Below are positions 26,123 to 35,589 of a stretch of 64,000 nt of DNA, piece by piece; within the stretch, counting starts at the first letter, position 1; every line of letters starts with the position of its first letter. A program made the translations under genes and the position numbers. The DNA comes from Xylanibacter rarus (GTDB taxonomy: Bacteria; Bacteroidota; Bacteroidia; Bacteroidales; Bacteroidaceae), in the NCBI RefSeq assembly GCF_001275135.1, contig NZ_LFQU01000001.1, forward strand, positions 248,001 through 312,000, written 5' to 3'. The notes beneath the pieces were generated by a model. It saw only the letters and a program-made list of their open reading frames with translations, did not search any database and had not been told where the DNA came from.

Positions 26123-27490
26123 ATGAGACACGGATTAAAATACATAATACATGCGCTGATATTAACGGCCGCAATAAGTCTGTCTGCCTGTCAGATAGGC
26201 AGAAAATACACACGTCCGAATATAGAACTGCCGGCAGCACTGTCTGATGAAGAAAACACAGACTCGACATCCATGGCCGACATCTCGTGGAAAGAGGTTT
26301 ACACGGATACAATCCTGCAAAACCTCATATCCAAGTCTCTTGTCTACAACAAGGACATGCAGATGGCGGCAGCCAGGATAAAAGAGCTGGCAGAGATGAA
26401 GCGTATAAACTATGCTAATATGTTTCCTGCGTTCGGAGCTAAGATCTACGCCGAGAAGGAAAGAGAACATCACGGCAACAGCAACCAGTTTGACCTGAAG
26501 GCTGCAATGTCATGGGAACTCGACTTCTGGGGAAAACTGCGCTGGGCACATGATGAAAGCATAGCCGAACTCATGGCCTCTGTAGAAAACCGGCGCGCAC
26601 TGCAGATAAGCCTCATTGCGCAGGTGGCACAGACATATTATGAACTTGTGGCGCTCGACAACGAACTGTCAATCGTACATCAGACCGTAACGGCACGCCG
26701 GGAAAGCGAACATCTTGCGCGCATACGATATGAAGGCGGACTGACGTCTGAGGTTACATACCGACAGGCTCAGGTGGAATTGTCAAGGACGGAGACACTC
26801 GTGCCCGACCTTGAACTGCAGATAACTACAAAGGAAAACGAACTGGCATTGCTGACGGGCGAATATCCGCATCGCATAGAGCGCTCGACGCTGCCTCAGG
26901 AAGTTATCTTTCCTGATAGTCTGCCTGTAGGATTACCTTCATCGCTGCTGGAACGGCGTCCTGACGTGCGCGAAGCCGAGCAGCAGCTTATTGCGGCAAA
27001 CGCAAAAGTGGGCGTTGCATACACAAGCATGTTCCCGAACATAACGCTGACGGGATATCTCGGAACTGAAAGCGACGACTTGAAAGGAGTGTTAAGCTCG
27101 CCTTACCACTTCTTGAGCGCCAATCTGCTTCAGCCGATTTTTGCCATGGGCAAGAACAAGGCTCGCCACAGAGCAGCAAAAGCTGCATACGAGCGTGCTA
27201 CTTATGCATACGAAAAAGCTGTTCTGACGGCTTTCAAGGATGCATATAATGCCATAGCCAACTTTAATAAGGTGAAGGAAATATACAAGACACGCTACGA
27301 CCTGGAGAACTCGTCGAAGACGGCATTGTCGCTTGCTCTTGTCCAATATGTAAACGGAGCCATCGGCTATATGGACTTGCTTGATGCCCAGCGTACTTAC
27401 CTCGATGCTCAGATCGGACTCAGCAATGCCTTGTTGGACAGTCAGTTGGCAAAGGTGAACCTGTATAAGGCTCTGGGCGGCGGATGGTAA
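26123..27490 (+). CDS. Outer-membrane efflux channel lipoprotein (OprM/TolC type)
   Basis: The 455-residue protein starts with a lipoprotein signal whose lipobox is LSAC (near residue 22), followed by CQIGRKYTRPNIELP, typical of the OprM/NodT branch. Two similar outer-membrane-factor halves follow with long helices (LAEMKRINYANMFPAF; ERRPDVREAEQQLIAANAKVGVAYTSMFPNITL). It forms the trimeric exit duct of the RND system. It starts only 3 bp after the pump's stop codon, so the three genes are one operon. Confidence 0.93.
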   Translation: MRHGLKYIIHALILTAAISLSACQIGRKYTRPNIELPAALSDEENTDSTSMADISWKEVYTDTILQNLISKSLVYNKDMQMAAARIKELAEMKRINYANMFPAFGAKIYAEKEREHHGNSNQFDLKAAMSWELDFWGKLRWAHDESIAELMASVENRRALQISLIAQVAQTYYELVALDNELSIVHQTVTARRESEHLARIRYEGGLTSEVTYRQAQVELSRTETLVPDLELQITTKENELALLTGEYPHRIERSTLPQEVIFPDSLPVGLPSSLLERRPDVREAEQQLIAANAKVGVAYTSMFPNITLTGYLGTESDDLKGVLSSPYHFLSANLLQPIFAMGKNKARHRAAKAAYERATYAYEKAVLTAFKDAYNAIANFNKVKEIYKTRYDLENSSKTALSLALVQYVNGAIGYMDLLDAQRTYLDAQIGLSNALLDSQLAKVNLYKALGGGW

Positions 27491-27556
27491 GGATATGTGT
27501 TTGAACACATGGCAGGCACAGACAGGAATGTCTTGGTTGCCGACTCTATAAAAAAT

Positions 27557-27596
27557 ACAGCGGGCGGACAGTCATTATCGACTGTCCGCCCGCTGT
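27557..27596. terminator. Shared terminator between efflux operon and thiamine operon
   Basis: A perfect 16-bp GC-rich stem (27557-27572 with 27581-27596; core GCGGGCGGACAGT). The T tract is better on the minus strand, where the flank reads ATTTTTTATA, so it best ends the thiamine operon; the convergent efflux operon may use it too. Confidence 0.8.
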
Positions 27597-27650
27597 GTTC
27601 ATATCCACATAAATGAAACAGAAGTTCCGTTCTTATCCGTTAAGCCTATG

Positions 27651-28301
27651 TTAAATCTTTCCCTTGTAAGTGCGGAACACCAGATAGCGGCCATCTGCAC
27701 AGAACTTTACGCTGTTGTCTGTGGCCTCGTTGAGAGTGCCCTGCCACCAGCTGCCGTATGCGTAAGAGTTCCATTTCAGTCCGCTGCTTTCTATCCTGCT
27801 GCAAGAAAAGTTGAATATGCTGACTTGTTGACCGGCGAAAGTCTCAAACTCAGCATCGCCTTCGGCAGCGACAAAGTAGCCGTGGTCTGTTAGCATCACC
27901 GCGTCTATGCCCATTTCGTTCCTGTAGCGTTCTATCAGACTGATGTTGCCCAATGTGTGGTCTTCTCGCTTTCCCGTTGCTCCCACGTATGCAATACTTC
28001 TGAAACCCATGCTTAGGCAGTGGCGTGTGGCTTTGGTCTGGTCGTTGTCGTCCTGTTCATCTATGATGTGAAGTATGTCGCGGTATTTCTCCTTGAACAC
28101 TTCGTCCAGTGAGTCGCCGTCTCCTACTATCGCGTCGGGCACGAAGCCGCGTGAGATATAGCTGGCAGCCGCACCGTCGCAGCAGCATATATAACGTGCA
28201 TTACTTATGGCCGCAAGCGGAATTTCGGCAGTGGGAAAGTCGCCGTTGCCGATAATCACGGCATCAGGGGCGAAGGATGTTGTTATCAGAAGGTTCTGCA
28301 T
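27651..28301 (-). CDS. Thiamine pyrophosphokinase
   Basis: The 216-residue protein matches thiamine pyrophosphokinase, which moves pyrophosphate from ATP to thiamine in the cytoplasm. Visible marks are ICCCDGAAASY, the ATP/Mg block PDAIVGDGDSLD, DQDD-type acidic residues in DEQDDNDQTKA, and GATGKREDHTLGNISLI; the C-terminal beta-sandwich carries the thiamine site. It is the last gene of a minus-strand group under a TPP riboswitch, after a PnuT-like transporter and a TonB receptor, which confirms its role in salvage of imported thiamine. Confidence 0.93.
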   Translation of the reverse strand: MQNLLITTSFAPDAVIIGNGDFPTAEIPLAAISNARYICCCDGAAASYISRGFVPDAIVGDGDSLDEVFKEKYRDILHIIDEQDDNDQTKATRHCLSMGFRSIAYVGATGKREDHTLGNISLIERYRNEMGIDAVMLTDHGYFVAAEGDAEFETFAGQQVSIFNFSCSRIESSGLKWNSYAYGSWWQGTLNEATDNSVKFCADGRYLVFRTYKGKI

Positions 28302-28379
28302 TGCTGTTTCTTTTGAATGGGAGTTATGGGAAAATGGGATGGATGAGACAAATATGAGGTAGGGTGATGTAGCCTGAAC

Positions 28380-28988
28380 TTATGCCGGCTGTGACTGCTG
28401 CTGCATCATCCGCTTCCACTTAAAGTAGCCCATTACGGCTATTACCACATAGAGAGCGTAGAGCGAAGCCTTGAAGGGTATGCCCTTACCGATGTAGAGA
28501 TATGCGCACACGGCATCAACGGCAATCCAGAAAAGCCATTGTTCGATGTATTTTCTTGACAAAGCCCACAGGCCTACAAAGCTCAGGGCATTGGTAAAGG
28601 CGTCGGTAACGGGCACGGTGCTGTTGGTGTAGGTTACTAACACCCACCACGTTAATGCCCATGCTGCGAAGAAAAACAGCGTTACAGGCAGGATTAATGA
28701 GCGCCTGAAATGAGTGATAGGCATATCTTCGCCTTCTTTCTGACCCTTCTTGCGCCCGAATTTCCATACCGCATAGCCGTAGATTGCTGCAACGGTGTAG
28801 TAGACAGCCATGCCTGCGTCGCCATACAGTCCGTGAGTCCAGTAGAGCCACACGTCGAGAGCCGGCATGACTATGCCTACAATCCAAAGGGCTATGCTGG
28901 CCTTGTATTCGAGCCAGATGTATATAAGGCCCAACACCGTTGTTACGATGTCGAGCCAATATTGTGACATAAACTGATTGAAGTCCAT
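28380..28988 (-). CDS. pnuT: PnuC/PnuT-family thiamine transporter
   Basis: The 202-residue protein has six to seven membrane segments. The start FNQFMSQYWLDIVTTVLGLIYIWLEYKAS and motifs such as WALSRKYIEQWLFWIAVDAVCAYLYIGKG are those of the PnuC family (facilitated uptake of nicotinamide riboside; PnuT members carry thiamine). The position between a TonB receptor and thiamine pyrophosphokinase, all under a TPP riboswitch, argues for thiamine rather than nicotinamide riboside. Transport is driven by trapping: the kinase downstream phosphorylates the vitamin. Confidence 0.9.
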   Translation of the reverse strand: MDFNQFMSQYWLDIVTTVLGLIYIWLEYKASIALWIVGIVMPALDVWLYWTHGLYGDAGMAVYYTVAAIYGYAVWKFGRKKGQKEGEDMPITHFRRSLILPVTLFFFAAWALTWWVLVTYTNSTVPVTDAFTNALSFVGLWALSRKYIEQWLFWIAVDAVCAYLYIGKGIPFKASLYALYVVIAVMGYFKWKRMMQQQSQPA

Positions 28989-29004
28989 CTTGCAGCTGCT
29001 GTTG

Positions 29005-31275
29005 TTAGAACGTCAGGCTGAGATGAGCCATAAAGTTTATCGGGGCCTGTGCGGCATATCCCGTTTCGTATTCGTCGTCTTCAGTGTAGGCTATTACCTT
29101 GCCGTCAGCATTCTTCTTGTAGCCTGGGGCAGACCATCCGTTGTTCATGTATTTCTCGCTGAACAGATTGTATACAGTGCAGCCGAGGGTTATGCTCTTC
29201 AGACCTTTCAGCTTGAATGTATATGAAAGGTCAAGATTGGTTACAAAGTAGCTGTCAATCATCATGCTGACCTCGTTGCCTCCGTTATCGTTCTCGCTGA
29301 TGTAGCTCTTTATGCCGGTGTTGGTGAGATACTGCTCGCCGATATACTGACTCTGGAGCGATGCGCTAAGTCCTTTCCAGTTGAACGTAAAGATGTTGTT
29401 GAAGATGAAGTCGGGCGAGAATGACAGCGGTGTGTCGCCGAGCGTTACGCTTTCGCCCGTGTCGCTCAGTGTTATGTGCCAGTCTTTAGCGCGGTTGCGG
29501 CTCCATGTTGCGTTGGCGTCCCAGCGCAGCCAGTCGACAGGTTGCCATGCTGCCTGCAGCTCAACGCCCATACGGTAGCTCTCGCCCACGTTGCGTGCTA
29601 TCATTTCGCCTATGTTGTTAAGTTCTCCGGTCAGCACAAATTGGTCGTTGTAAGTCATGTAGTAGAAGTTGACTCCGGCAGAGAATCTGTTCGTGGTGAA
29701 CTTATAGCCAAGTTCCCAGTCGTAGAGCCTTTCTGCCTTGAGGTCTTCGCCAAGGTTGTCCTCGTAGTCGTTACGTGTCGGCTCGCGGTGAGATATGGCA
29801 AACGAGGCGTAGGCCTGGTGGTTGTTGTTCATCTGCCAGAATATTCCGGCTTTCGGGTTGAAGAAGTCGAACGAGTTGTCTTCGTTGAACACAATCTGCT
29901 TGTATGTGTCGTAGTCGAATGCGTCGCACGGTCCGCTCATCTTGTAGTTTACATGGCGGTACTGCAGGTCAACGTATGCACTGAGTCCCTTTATGAACTC
30001 GTAGTTTACCTTTCCGTAAATATTGCCGTCAGTCTTTTTGGCGTTGTTGTCATAATATTTGTGGTTAGGCTCTATGTCTTCGTCGAAGTTTTTCACCCAG
30101 AGCACGTTGCCGTAGTGATCGCCGTCATATTTGTTCCAGCCTCCGCCGATGGTGGCTTTCAGACCCTTACGGTTGTTGTAGTTGAGCGATGCTATGGCTC
30201 CGTAGAAGTCGTTGTCCATCTGCTTGCGGCGCACCAGGTCGCTCGTCTTGCTCCAGTCGTTGGTCAGAGTATATTCGGCCAGTGTTCTTCCGTCCTTGTA
30301 TTCTTCGTAGTAGCCGAAGCCTTTTGTGTAATGCAGGGCCACGTTGAGGCTCAGTTCACGTGACAGAATCTGGTTCCAGAGCAACTGGTAGTGCTGCTGA
30401 TGATAATAGTCAATCTGGTTGTCGTAGAAGTGCATGTTGCCGTCTTCGTCGGTATACATATATCCGCAGGAGTTGTATCTGCGGCCGTAGAGGTTCATCT
30501 CGTAGAGCGAAGCATAGTTCCATGCATGATATGTCTCTTCCTTTCCGTTGAAGGTGATAAACTTCACTACGGTGTTGTCTGAGAAATATCCGCCCTGCAA
30601 GAAATAAGAGTCGAGCTTCGACGATGCACGATCGATGTAGCCGTCGCTGCCAACGTTGGAAAGGCGTCCCTGGAAGCCCCAGTGACCGTTGATAAGTCCT
30701 GTGCCGAAGCGGAACGTTTCCTTGTGTGAGCCGTAACTTCCGGCAGAGAGGTCTATTCCGCCGAAAGGCTTCACGCCGATGTTTTCGGTCTGCATGTTTA
30801 TCGTGGCGCCGAATGCACCCGCACCGTTGGTTGATGTGCCCACACCGCGCTGAATCTGCATGCTCTCAACGCTCGATGCAAAGTCGGGCATGTTGGTCCA
30901 GTAGACGTTGCTGCTCTCTGCGTCGTTGATTGGAACGCCGTTGGCTGTTATGTTTATTCGTGTAGGATCGGTACCGCGCACTCTTATACTGGTGTATCCG
31001 ATGCCGTTTCCTGCGTCAGAAGTTGTCGTTACCGAAGGTGTCAGTGATAGGATAAATGGTACGTCCTTGCCGTAGTTCATCGACTTTATCTGTGACTTGC
31101 TGATGTCGGTGTGCGTGATAGGCGTTGTCTCGCCTGCACGTGTAGACAATACTTGAACTTCCTGCAGTGCAACGGTCTTTACCGAGTCTGCCTTTGTCTT
31201 TCCTGTTTCGTTAGCTGCTGTTGCGTTGGTTAATGCCAATGACAATGTTGCCGCAACAAAAAAATGACGTTTCAT
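29005..31275 (-). CDS. TonB-dependent receptor, probable thiamine importer
   Basis: The protein (756 residues from the chosen start) has a signal peptide (MKRHFFVAATLSLALTNATAA), a TonB-box-like ALQEVQVLSTR, a plug domain (SIRVRGTDPTRINITANGVPIND and VESMQIQRGVGTSTNGAGAFG) and a large barrel ending FMAHLSLTF. It lacks an N-terminal carboxypeptidase-like domain. Being the first gene behind a TPP riboswitch, it most likely carries thiamine or its phosphates over the outer membrane. The frame continues 12 codons upstream (31311), but the ATG at 31275 gives a proper signal peptide. pnuT starts 16 bp downstream. Confidence 0.9.
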   Translation of the reverse strand: MKRHFFVAATLSLALTNATAANETGKTKADSVKTVALQEVQVLSTRAGETTPITHTDISKSQIKSMNYGKDVPFILSLTPSVTTTSDAGNGIGYTSIRVRGTDPTRINITANGVPINDAESSNVYWTNMPDFASSVESMQIQRGVGTSTNGAGAFGATINMQTENIGVKPFGGIDLSAGSYGSHKETFRFGTGLINGHWGFQGRLSNVGSDGYIDRASSKLDSYFLQGGYFSDNTVVKFITFNGKEETYHAWNYASLYEMNLYGRRYNSCGYMYTDEDGNMHFYDNQIDYYHQQHYQLLWNQILSRELSLNVALHYTKGFGYYEEYKDGRTLAEYTLTNDWSKTSDLVRRKQMDNDFYGAIASLNYNNRKGLKATIGGGWNKYDGDHYGNVLWVKNFDEDIEPNHKYYDNNAKKTDGNIYGKVNYEFIKGLSAYVDLQYRHVNYKMSGPCDAFDYDTYKQIVFNEDNSFDFFNPKAGIFWQMNNNHQAYASFAISHREPTRNDYEDNLGEDLKAERLYDWELGYKFTTNRFSAGVNFYYMTYNDQFVLTGELNNIGEMIARNVGESYRMGVELQAAWQPVDWLRWDANATWSRNRAKDWHITLSDTGESVTLGDTPLSFSPDFIFNNIFTFNWKGLSASLQSQYIGEQYLTNTGIKSYISENDNGGNEVSMMIDSYFVTNLDLSYTFKLKGLKSITLGCTVYNLFSEKYMNNGWSAPGYKKNADGKVIAYTEDDEYETGYAAQAPINFMAHLSLTF

Positions 31276-31361
31276 TAAAAAACTAATAATTAAATACACA
31301 AAAAGGGGCATACTTTCTTATGCTTAAATCCTTTAGACCAAAAACAAATTAGTTCGGCCGT

Positions 31362-31437
31362 TTATCCCTACGCCGGAATTACCCGTATCAGGTTCCAGGG
31401 TTTAATCTCAGCCTGCAATTTATCAGGCACCCCTTAA
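31362..31437 (-). ncRNA. TPP (THI-box) riboswitch
   Basis: Read on the minus strand, the conserved parts come in order: GGGGTGCC, GCTGAGA, ACCCTGGAACCTGAT, GGGTAATTCCGGCGTAGGGA. These are the two sensor arms of the thiamine pyrophosphate riboswitch. It ends about 90 bp before the receptor start and should repress the operon when TPP is plentiful. No clear terminator hairpin follows, so translational control is more likely. Confidence 0.95.
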
Positions 31438-31459
31438 TCTACCGTTTGTAAACCGGCGG

Positions 31460-31490
31460 CAAAGTTAAGGCTTTTTTAACTAACATGCAA
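31460..31490 (-). promoter_or_regulatory. Promoter of the thiamine operon
   Basis: On the minus strand TTG (31488-31490) and TAACTTTG (31460-31467) are 20 bp apart, placed so that transcription begins just before the riboswitch. Confidence 0.7.
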
Positions 31491-31874
31491 CTCTATTGTA
31501 ATGTTTTTGTTTCAAAAATGTAAATAATCATGATATTTTGACGGCTGAATGGATAAAAAATAAAAAATAGCAATTTTTCAAGCGTAAAATTTTGTGATAT
31601 GAAATTTTATTCGTATATTTATGGCAGAAAAAGAACAGATACAAATAGTTATCTGGCGGTCTCAAAAATATGCAACAATCAGAGCAATCTGATAAAGTAA
31701 GAAAAAAGATGATTTGTGATAATTGCCCTTAAAGTGATGAGGAGTCTGTTGAAGATGTAAGCACTTGATTTGAGATTGATGTTTTTTATTTAAGATGAAA
31801 GGGGAAAGAAAGTAAATGCAGTTTGTTGATACGGATGTTTTTTATAATTACTCCTTATCGCTTTTGCTAAAGGG

Positions 31875-31905
31875 AATGGCGGCTAACATTTAGCCGCCAT
31901 TTTTT
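31875..31905 (+). terminator. Orphan intrinsic terminator
   Basis: A perfect 11-bp stem (AATGGCGGCTA with TAGCCGCCATT), 5-base loop and five T. No plus-strand gene ends here; it may mark the end of a small RNA. Confidence 0.75.
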
Positions 31906-32154
31906 GTGGCTAAAAAGCGTGTCTCTCTTTTGTCATATCTTCGTTATTCTGTCGCTTTTGTGGCTCAGAATTCATGTTTTCTTTGGTGCGCCAATGTGTC
32001 TTTGACTTTTATCATACTTAGTGTTTCTTGCTGTTTGTGCATATTGCGTGTTATATTATTACGGATAAAGTGAAAATGTATTCAGTCTGTTGTAGGATGT
32101 TCTTTTGGTAAAATAAAGTGGTTTAAAAGTTGCATTGTTTTAAAAAGTTTTTAT

Positions 32155-32162
32155 TAAATTTG
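32155..32162 (+). promoter_or_regulatory. Possible -7 box for the 32317 gene
   Basis: TAAATTTG, 155 bp before the ATG. TTG lies 17 bp upstream, a little close for -33. Confidence 0.4.
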
Positions 32163-32316
32163 CACATCTTTTATAACAAACGCTGTTTATAGGTATTAAA
32201 AAATAGGTATGAAATAATTTTGTCGGTAAAAAGCAGGCATATTTTGCATTAATATTGAGAATGTTAATTGTTTCCAAATAAATTGATAAGAAGAAATAAA
32301 CCAATAAAAAGAACTA

Positions 32317-34092
32317 ATGAGAAAAAGAACTTTTTCATCTAAGCTGTTCCTTCTTTTAGGAACGGCCGCAATCTTAGGATTTTCCGCATGTACGGACAAT
32401 GACTATGATTTTAATGAGATTGACTCAACAATAGGTATAGGAGGCGATGGTCTCGAGATACCTTCGATGTCAACAGAGATTATCCCGTTGAAGGATGTTT
32501 TGGAACTGGAAGAGAATGGTAGTGTTATTGAAGACGAACTGACCGGCGACTACGTATTCCGTCAGGATGGTGCCGATGTAGCCCCGGTTCATCCTTTTAT
32601 TGATAAGATTACTGTTGCCGAGCAGACGTCGACTTCTAATGATGTTGAACTTGTGTTCTCTACGCCTTCTGGTTCGCGCCGTCGCAGCCGTGCAACACGT
32701 GCCGGAGGCGAAAGTCTTGTGGCTGACGGATGGCTTCAGGCATTTACTTATGAAGGCAAGCAGCCAGAAGAGGTGGTGGATTTGTCTGACGCTGAGGTAA
32801 GCTCTTCGGTAAATCTTCAGATAAACTTCAGCGACGTAAGGTCTGTTGTAAGCCAGTTTGACCAGATTGTCATTGCCCTTCCGGCGTTTATGACATTGTC
32901 TGACGTTAATTGCGGCGGTCATGCATATACGATGTCTGGATCAGAGCTGACGCTTAAGAATGTTTCAACTTCGTCGAACCTTACTATAACAGCAAACGTA
33001 ACTTCTCTTGACTTTAAGGAGAAAGACACCACATACGGCTCGCTTAAACTTTCTGGCGGCAAGATTATGATGGACGGAAAAGTCTATATCAAGGCCGTGG
33101 CCACAAGTATCAATGCAGGTGCAGGCAGCACTACAGGCAAGAAGATAAGCAGCACAATGACTATGAGCAGCTTTGTTGTTAATGCAGCTACGGGTAAGTT
33201 TAACCCTGAGATTGCGCTTAACGACCTCGGCAGCGTAACCGTTAGCGGCATTCCAGACTTCCTGCTTGGCGGCAATGTGGTTGTCGACCTGTATAATCCG
33301 CAGATAAAGCTCACCATGACAAGCGACATGAGCGTGCCCGGCAAGCTTGACGGCGTGATTAAGTCGTTTAAGGACGGTCAGCTCCTGGCTACGGTGAACG
33401 TAAATGATATTCCGATTGATGCCAACAGAACCTCAACCGTATGCATATGCCGCAGGGCTGAAGGCGTTACCGGCTTCGACCATGTCATTGTAAACGAGAG
33501 TCTGTCTAAACTTATCGAGACTATACCTGACAACATCACTTTCTCTGCCAATGCAACGGCAGACAGCAAGAACGACTATCGCTTTGAACTCGGACGCAAC
33601 TACACGGTGCAGCCGGTTTACAAGGTAGACGCTCCTATCGCCTTTGGCGAGAATGCCAATATAGAATATCGCGACACGCTTGACGGATGGAACGACGACA
33701 TTGAGGACTTTGAACTTGCTGAAGGTTCGTATATCAATCTTGATGCAAGCATAAAGAGCTGCGTGCCTGCTTATATGTCTATCACAGCAGTGCCTGTTGA
33801 CGCCGACGGCAATGCCATCAGTTCAGACGAGCTTTCTGTTGAAGTAGAGGGTACAGTAGAGGCATCTAAAGACGGAGTGACTGAAACAGTTTCGCCTGTT
33901 AATATAAAGATTAGCCAGAGCAAGAGAGGCGCAATGAAGAAGCTCGACGGTATCGTGTTTGTCGTGTCGGGCAAGGCCAACGGCGCCAGCGGAGCCGTTA
34001 CGGGCATTACGCTCAACGCACAGAAGCACTCGCTTAAGGTTGACGAGATTAAAATCAAACTTGTGGGAAAACTGATAGGCAACTTTAATTAA
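32317..34092 (+). CDS. Predicted lipoprotein, partner of a DUF5723 protein
   Basis: The 591-residue product begins MRKRTFSSKLFLLLGTAAILGF with the lipobox FSAC, so it should be a lipid-anchored surface or periplasmic protein. The mature part is rich in Ser, Thr, Val, Asp and Gly with repeated short beta-strand patterns (for example LTISANVT-like and MSSFVVNAATGKFNPEIALNDLGSVTVSG), suggesting several beta-sandwich domains. A polybasic RRRSRATR occurs near residue 125. I recognise no catalytic motif. The 19-bp gap to the DUF5723 gene suggests one operon and a joint envelope function. The function is unknown. Confidence 0.8.
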   Translation: MRKRTFSSKLFLLLGTAAILGFSACTDNDYDFNEIDSTIGIGGDGLEIPSMSTEIIPLKDVLELEENGSVIEDELTGDYVFRQDGADVAPVHPFIDKITVAEQTSTSNDVELVFSTPSGSRRRSRATRAGGESLVADGWLQAFTYEGKQPEEVVDLSDAEVSSSVNLQINFSDVRSVVSQFDQIVIALPAFMTLSDVNCGGHAYTMSGSELTLKNVSTSSNLTITANVTSLDFKEKDTTYGSLKLSGGKIMMDGKVYIKAVATSINAGAGSTTGKKISSTMTMSSFVVNAATGKFNPEIALNDLGSVTVSGIPDFLLGGNVVVDLYNPQIKLTMTSDMSVPGKLDGVIKSFKDGQLLATVNVNDIPIDANRTSTVCICRRAEGVTGFDHVIVNESLSKLIETIPDNITFSANATADSKNDYRFELGRNYTVQPVYKVDAPIAFGENANIEYRDTLDGWNDDIEDFELAEGSYINLDASIKSCVPAYMSITAVPVDADGNAISSDELSVEVEGTVEASKDGVTETVSPVNIKISQSKRGAMKKLDGIVFVVSGKANGASGAVTGITLNAQKHSLKVDEIKIKLVGKLIGNFN

Positions 34093-34111
34093 TAAAAAAC
34101 AACAGGCAAAA

Positions 34112-35521
34112 ATGAAATCAATATATAATAAGGCTATCGTTGCAGCCTCAATGCTTATGGCATGCAGCGGCGCCATGGCCCAGGAACTTAACTCGGCCTA
34201 CTATACAGAAGACTATAATTTCCGTCATGAAATGAACCCTGCCTACGGCAACGAGCAGAACTATGTGTCTATCCCTGCACTCGGAAACATCAACGTCGGA
34301 CTGCACGGAAACTTCGGCTATCAGGATGTTGTGCTGCATAATCCTATGTATGGCATCGAGGGCGGAAAGAAGATGACAACATTCATGAACCCTTATATCT
34401 CTGCTTCAGAAGCTCTCGACGGCTTCAGCACAGGCAACAACCGCATTGTCGGCGATGTAGGCGTAACGCTGCTTTCTGCCGGATTTAAGGCTTTCGGTGG
34501 ATATAACACCATCACGCTGTCGTCTAAGACATCGTTTGGCGTGTCGCTGCCTTACGAACTGTTTGAGTTTGCTAAAAACACAGGAAACAAGACTTATAAC
34601 ATCGGCGACATCAACGTAGGCGCCAAGTCGTATGTCGAGCTCGGCCTTGGCCACTCTCGTCAGATTAACGACAAGCTGCGTGTGGGCGCCAAGCTGAAGT
34701 TCCTGTTGGGCGTAGCCAGTGCCGACTTCCTGTTCAAGGATGTTAAGGCCGACCTGGCTTCAAACGACAAGTGGATAATATCAGGAACGGCTACTGCCGA
34801 TGTATCGATGAAAGGATTCACTTATGAGTCGGAGACAGCAGAGTATAACGACCCGTCGAAGGGTGAATATGAGAAGATAAACAGCGCTAATGTTGACGGT
34901 GCAGGCATCGGAGGCTTCGGTATGGCCATCGATCTCGGAGGTGTTTACAAGATAAACGACGACTGGACTGTCAATGCTGCTGTGCTCGATCTCGGTTTTA
35001 TCAACTGGAGCAACGACATGCAGGCCGTTAACAGAGCCGACAAGTTTGAGTTCAGCGGTTTCCGCGATTTGTCTGTCAAGAGCGACCACGGGTCAACCAT
35101 CGACGACCAGCTCGACAGCTATGGCGACCAGATTACAGACTTTGTAAACCTCAGAGACAACGGCGACCAGGGCGGACGTACAACCGGAATAGGTGCAACC
35201 GTAAACGTCGGTGCTGAATATAACTTGCCTGTTTACCGCAAAATAACATTCGGAGCACTGAGCAGCACGCGCATCAACGGGGCCTACACATGGACAGAAG
35301 GACGCATCAGCGCCAACTGGACTCCGCTGAGCTGGCTCGACGGCGGCGTAAACTTTGCTGTCAACAGCTTCACAACAAGCATGGGCTGGGTGCTCAACAT
35401 TCATCCCAAAGGCTATAACTTCTTTATCGGAATGGACCATGTCCTCGGCAAGAACAGCAAGGAGGGCATTCCGCTCAGCTCTAATGCAAGCCTTGCGCTT
35501 GGCATGAGCATTGCGTGGTAA
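34112..35521 (+). CDS. DUF5723-family outer-membrane protein
   Basis: The 469-residue protein has a signal peptide (about 1-23, ending AMA before QELNSAYY). It is made of alternating beta-strands with many Gly, Asn and aromatic residues (FRHEMNPAYGNEQNYVSIPALGNINVGLHG) and ends in a strand with a terminal Trp (SLALGMSIAW). The early NPA-x-x-x block and length fit the DUF5723 family of predicted outer-membrane barrels of Bacteroidetes, related in form to PorV/FadL-like proteins. No substrate can be inferred. It follows a lipoprotein gene in the same operon. Confidence 0.8.
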   Translation: MKSIYNKAIVAASMLMACSGAMAQELNSAYYTEDYNFRHEMNPAYGNEQNYVSIPALGNINVGLHGNFGYQDVVLHNPMYGIEGGKKMTTFMNPYISASEALDGFSTGNNRIVGDVGVTLLSAGFKAFGGYNTITLSSKTSFGVSLPYELFEFAKNTGNKTYNIGDINVGAKSYVELGLGHSRQINDKLRVGAKLKFLLGVASADFLFKDVKADLASNDKWIISGTATADVSMKGFTYESETAEYNDPSKGEYEKINSANVDGAGIGGFGMAIDLGGVYKINDDWTVNAAVLDLGFINWSNDMQAVNRADKFEFSGFRDLSVKSDHGSTIDDQLDSYGDQITDFVNLRDNGDQGGRTTGIGATVNVGAEYNLPVYRKITFGALSSTRINGAYTWTEGRISANWTPLSWLDGGVNFAVNSFTTSMGWVLNIHPKGYNFFIGMDHVLGKNSKEGIPLSSNASLALGMSIAW

Positions 35522-35548
35522 ACTTTTTTTACTTACAATAAAATAATA

Positions 35549-35589
35549 GAGGCTGCTTCGGATTCGTTCCGGGCAGCCTCTTGTTTTTT
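35549..35589 (+). terminator. Terminator of the lipoprotein/DUF5723 operon
   Basis: GAGGCTGC with GCAGCCTC, a 16-base loop, then TTGTTTTTT. Confidence 0.8.

Larger units (their letters stand above)
31500..32316. other. Gene-free AT-rich stretch with an orphan terminator
   Basis: No coding frame is convincing on either strand over ~815 bp. It contains the strong plus-strand terminator at 31875-31905, with no plus-strand gene within 4 kb upstream, and the promoter region of the 32317 gene. Confidence 0.6.

Noticed and set aside
29476-30363. 295-codon open frame opposite the thiamine receptor gene
   Set aside because: It is antisense to a well-supported TonB receptor gene; the composition (strings of Val, His, Cys) is that of a shadow frame.
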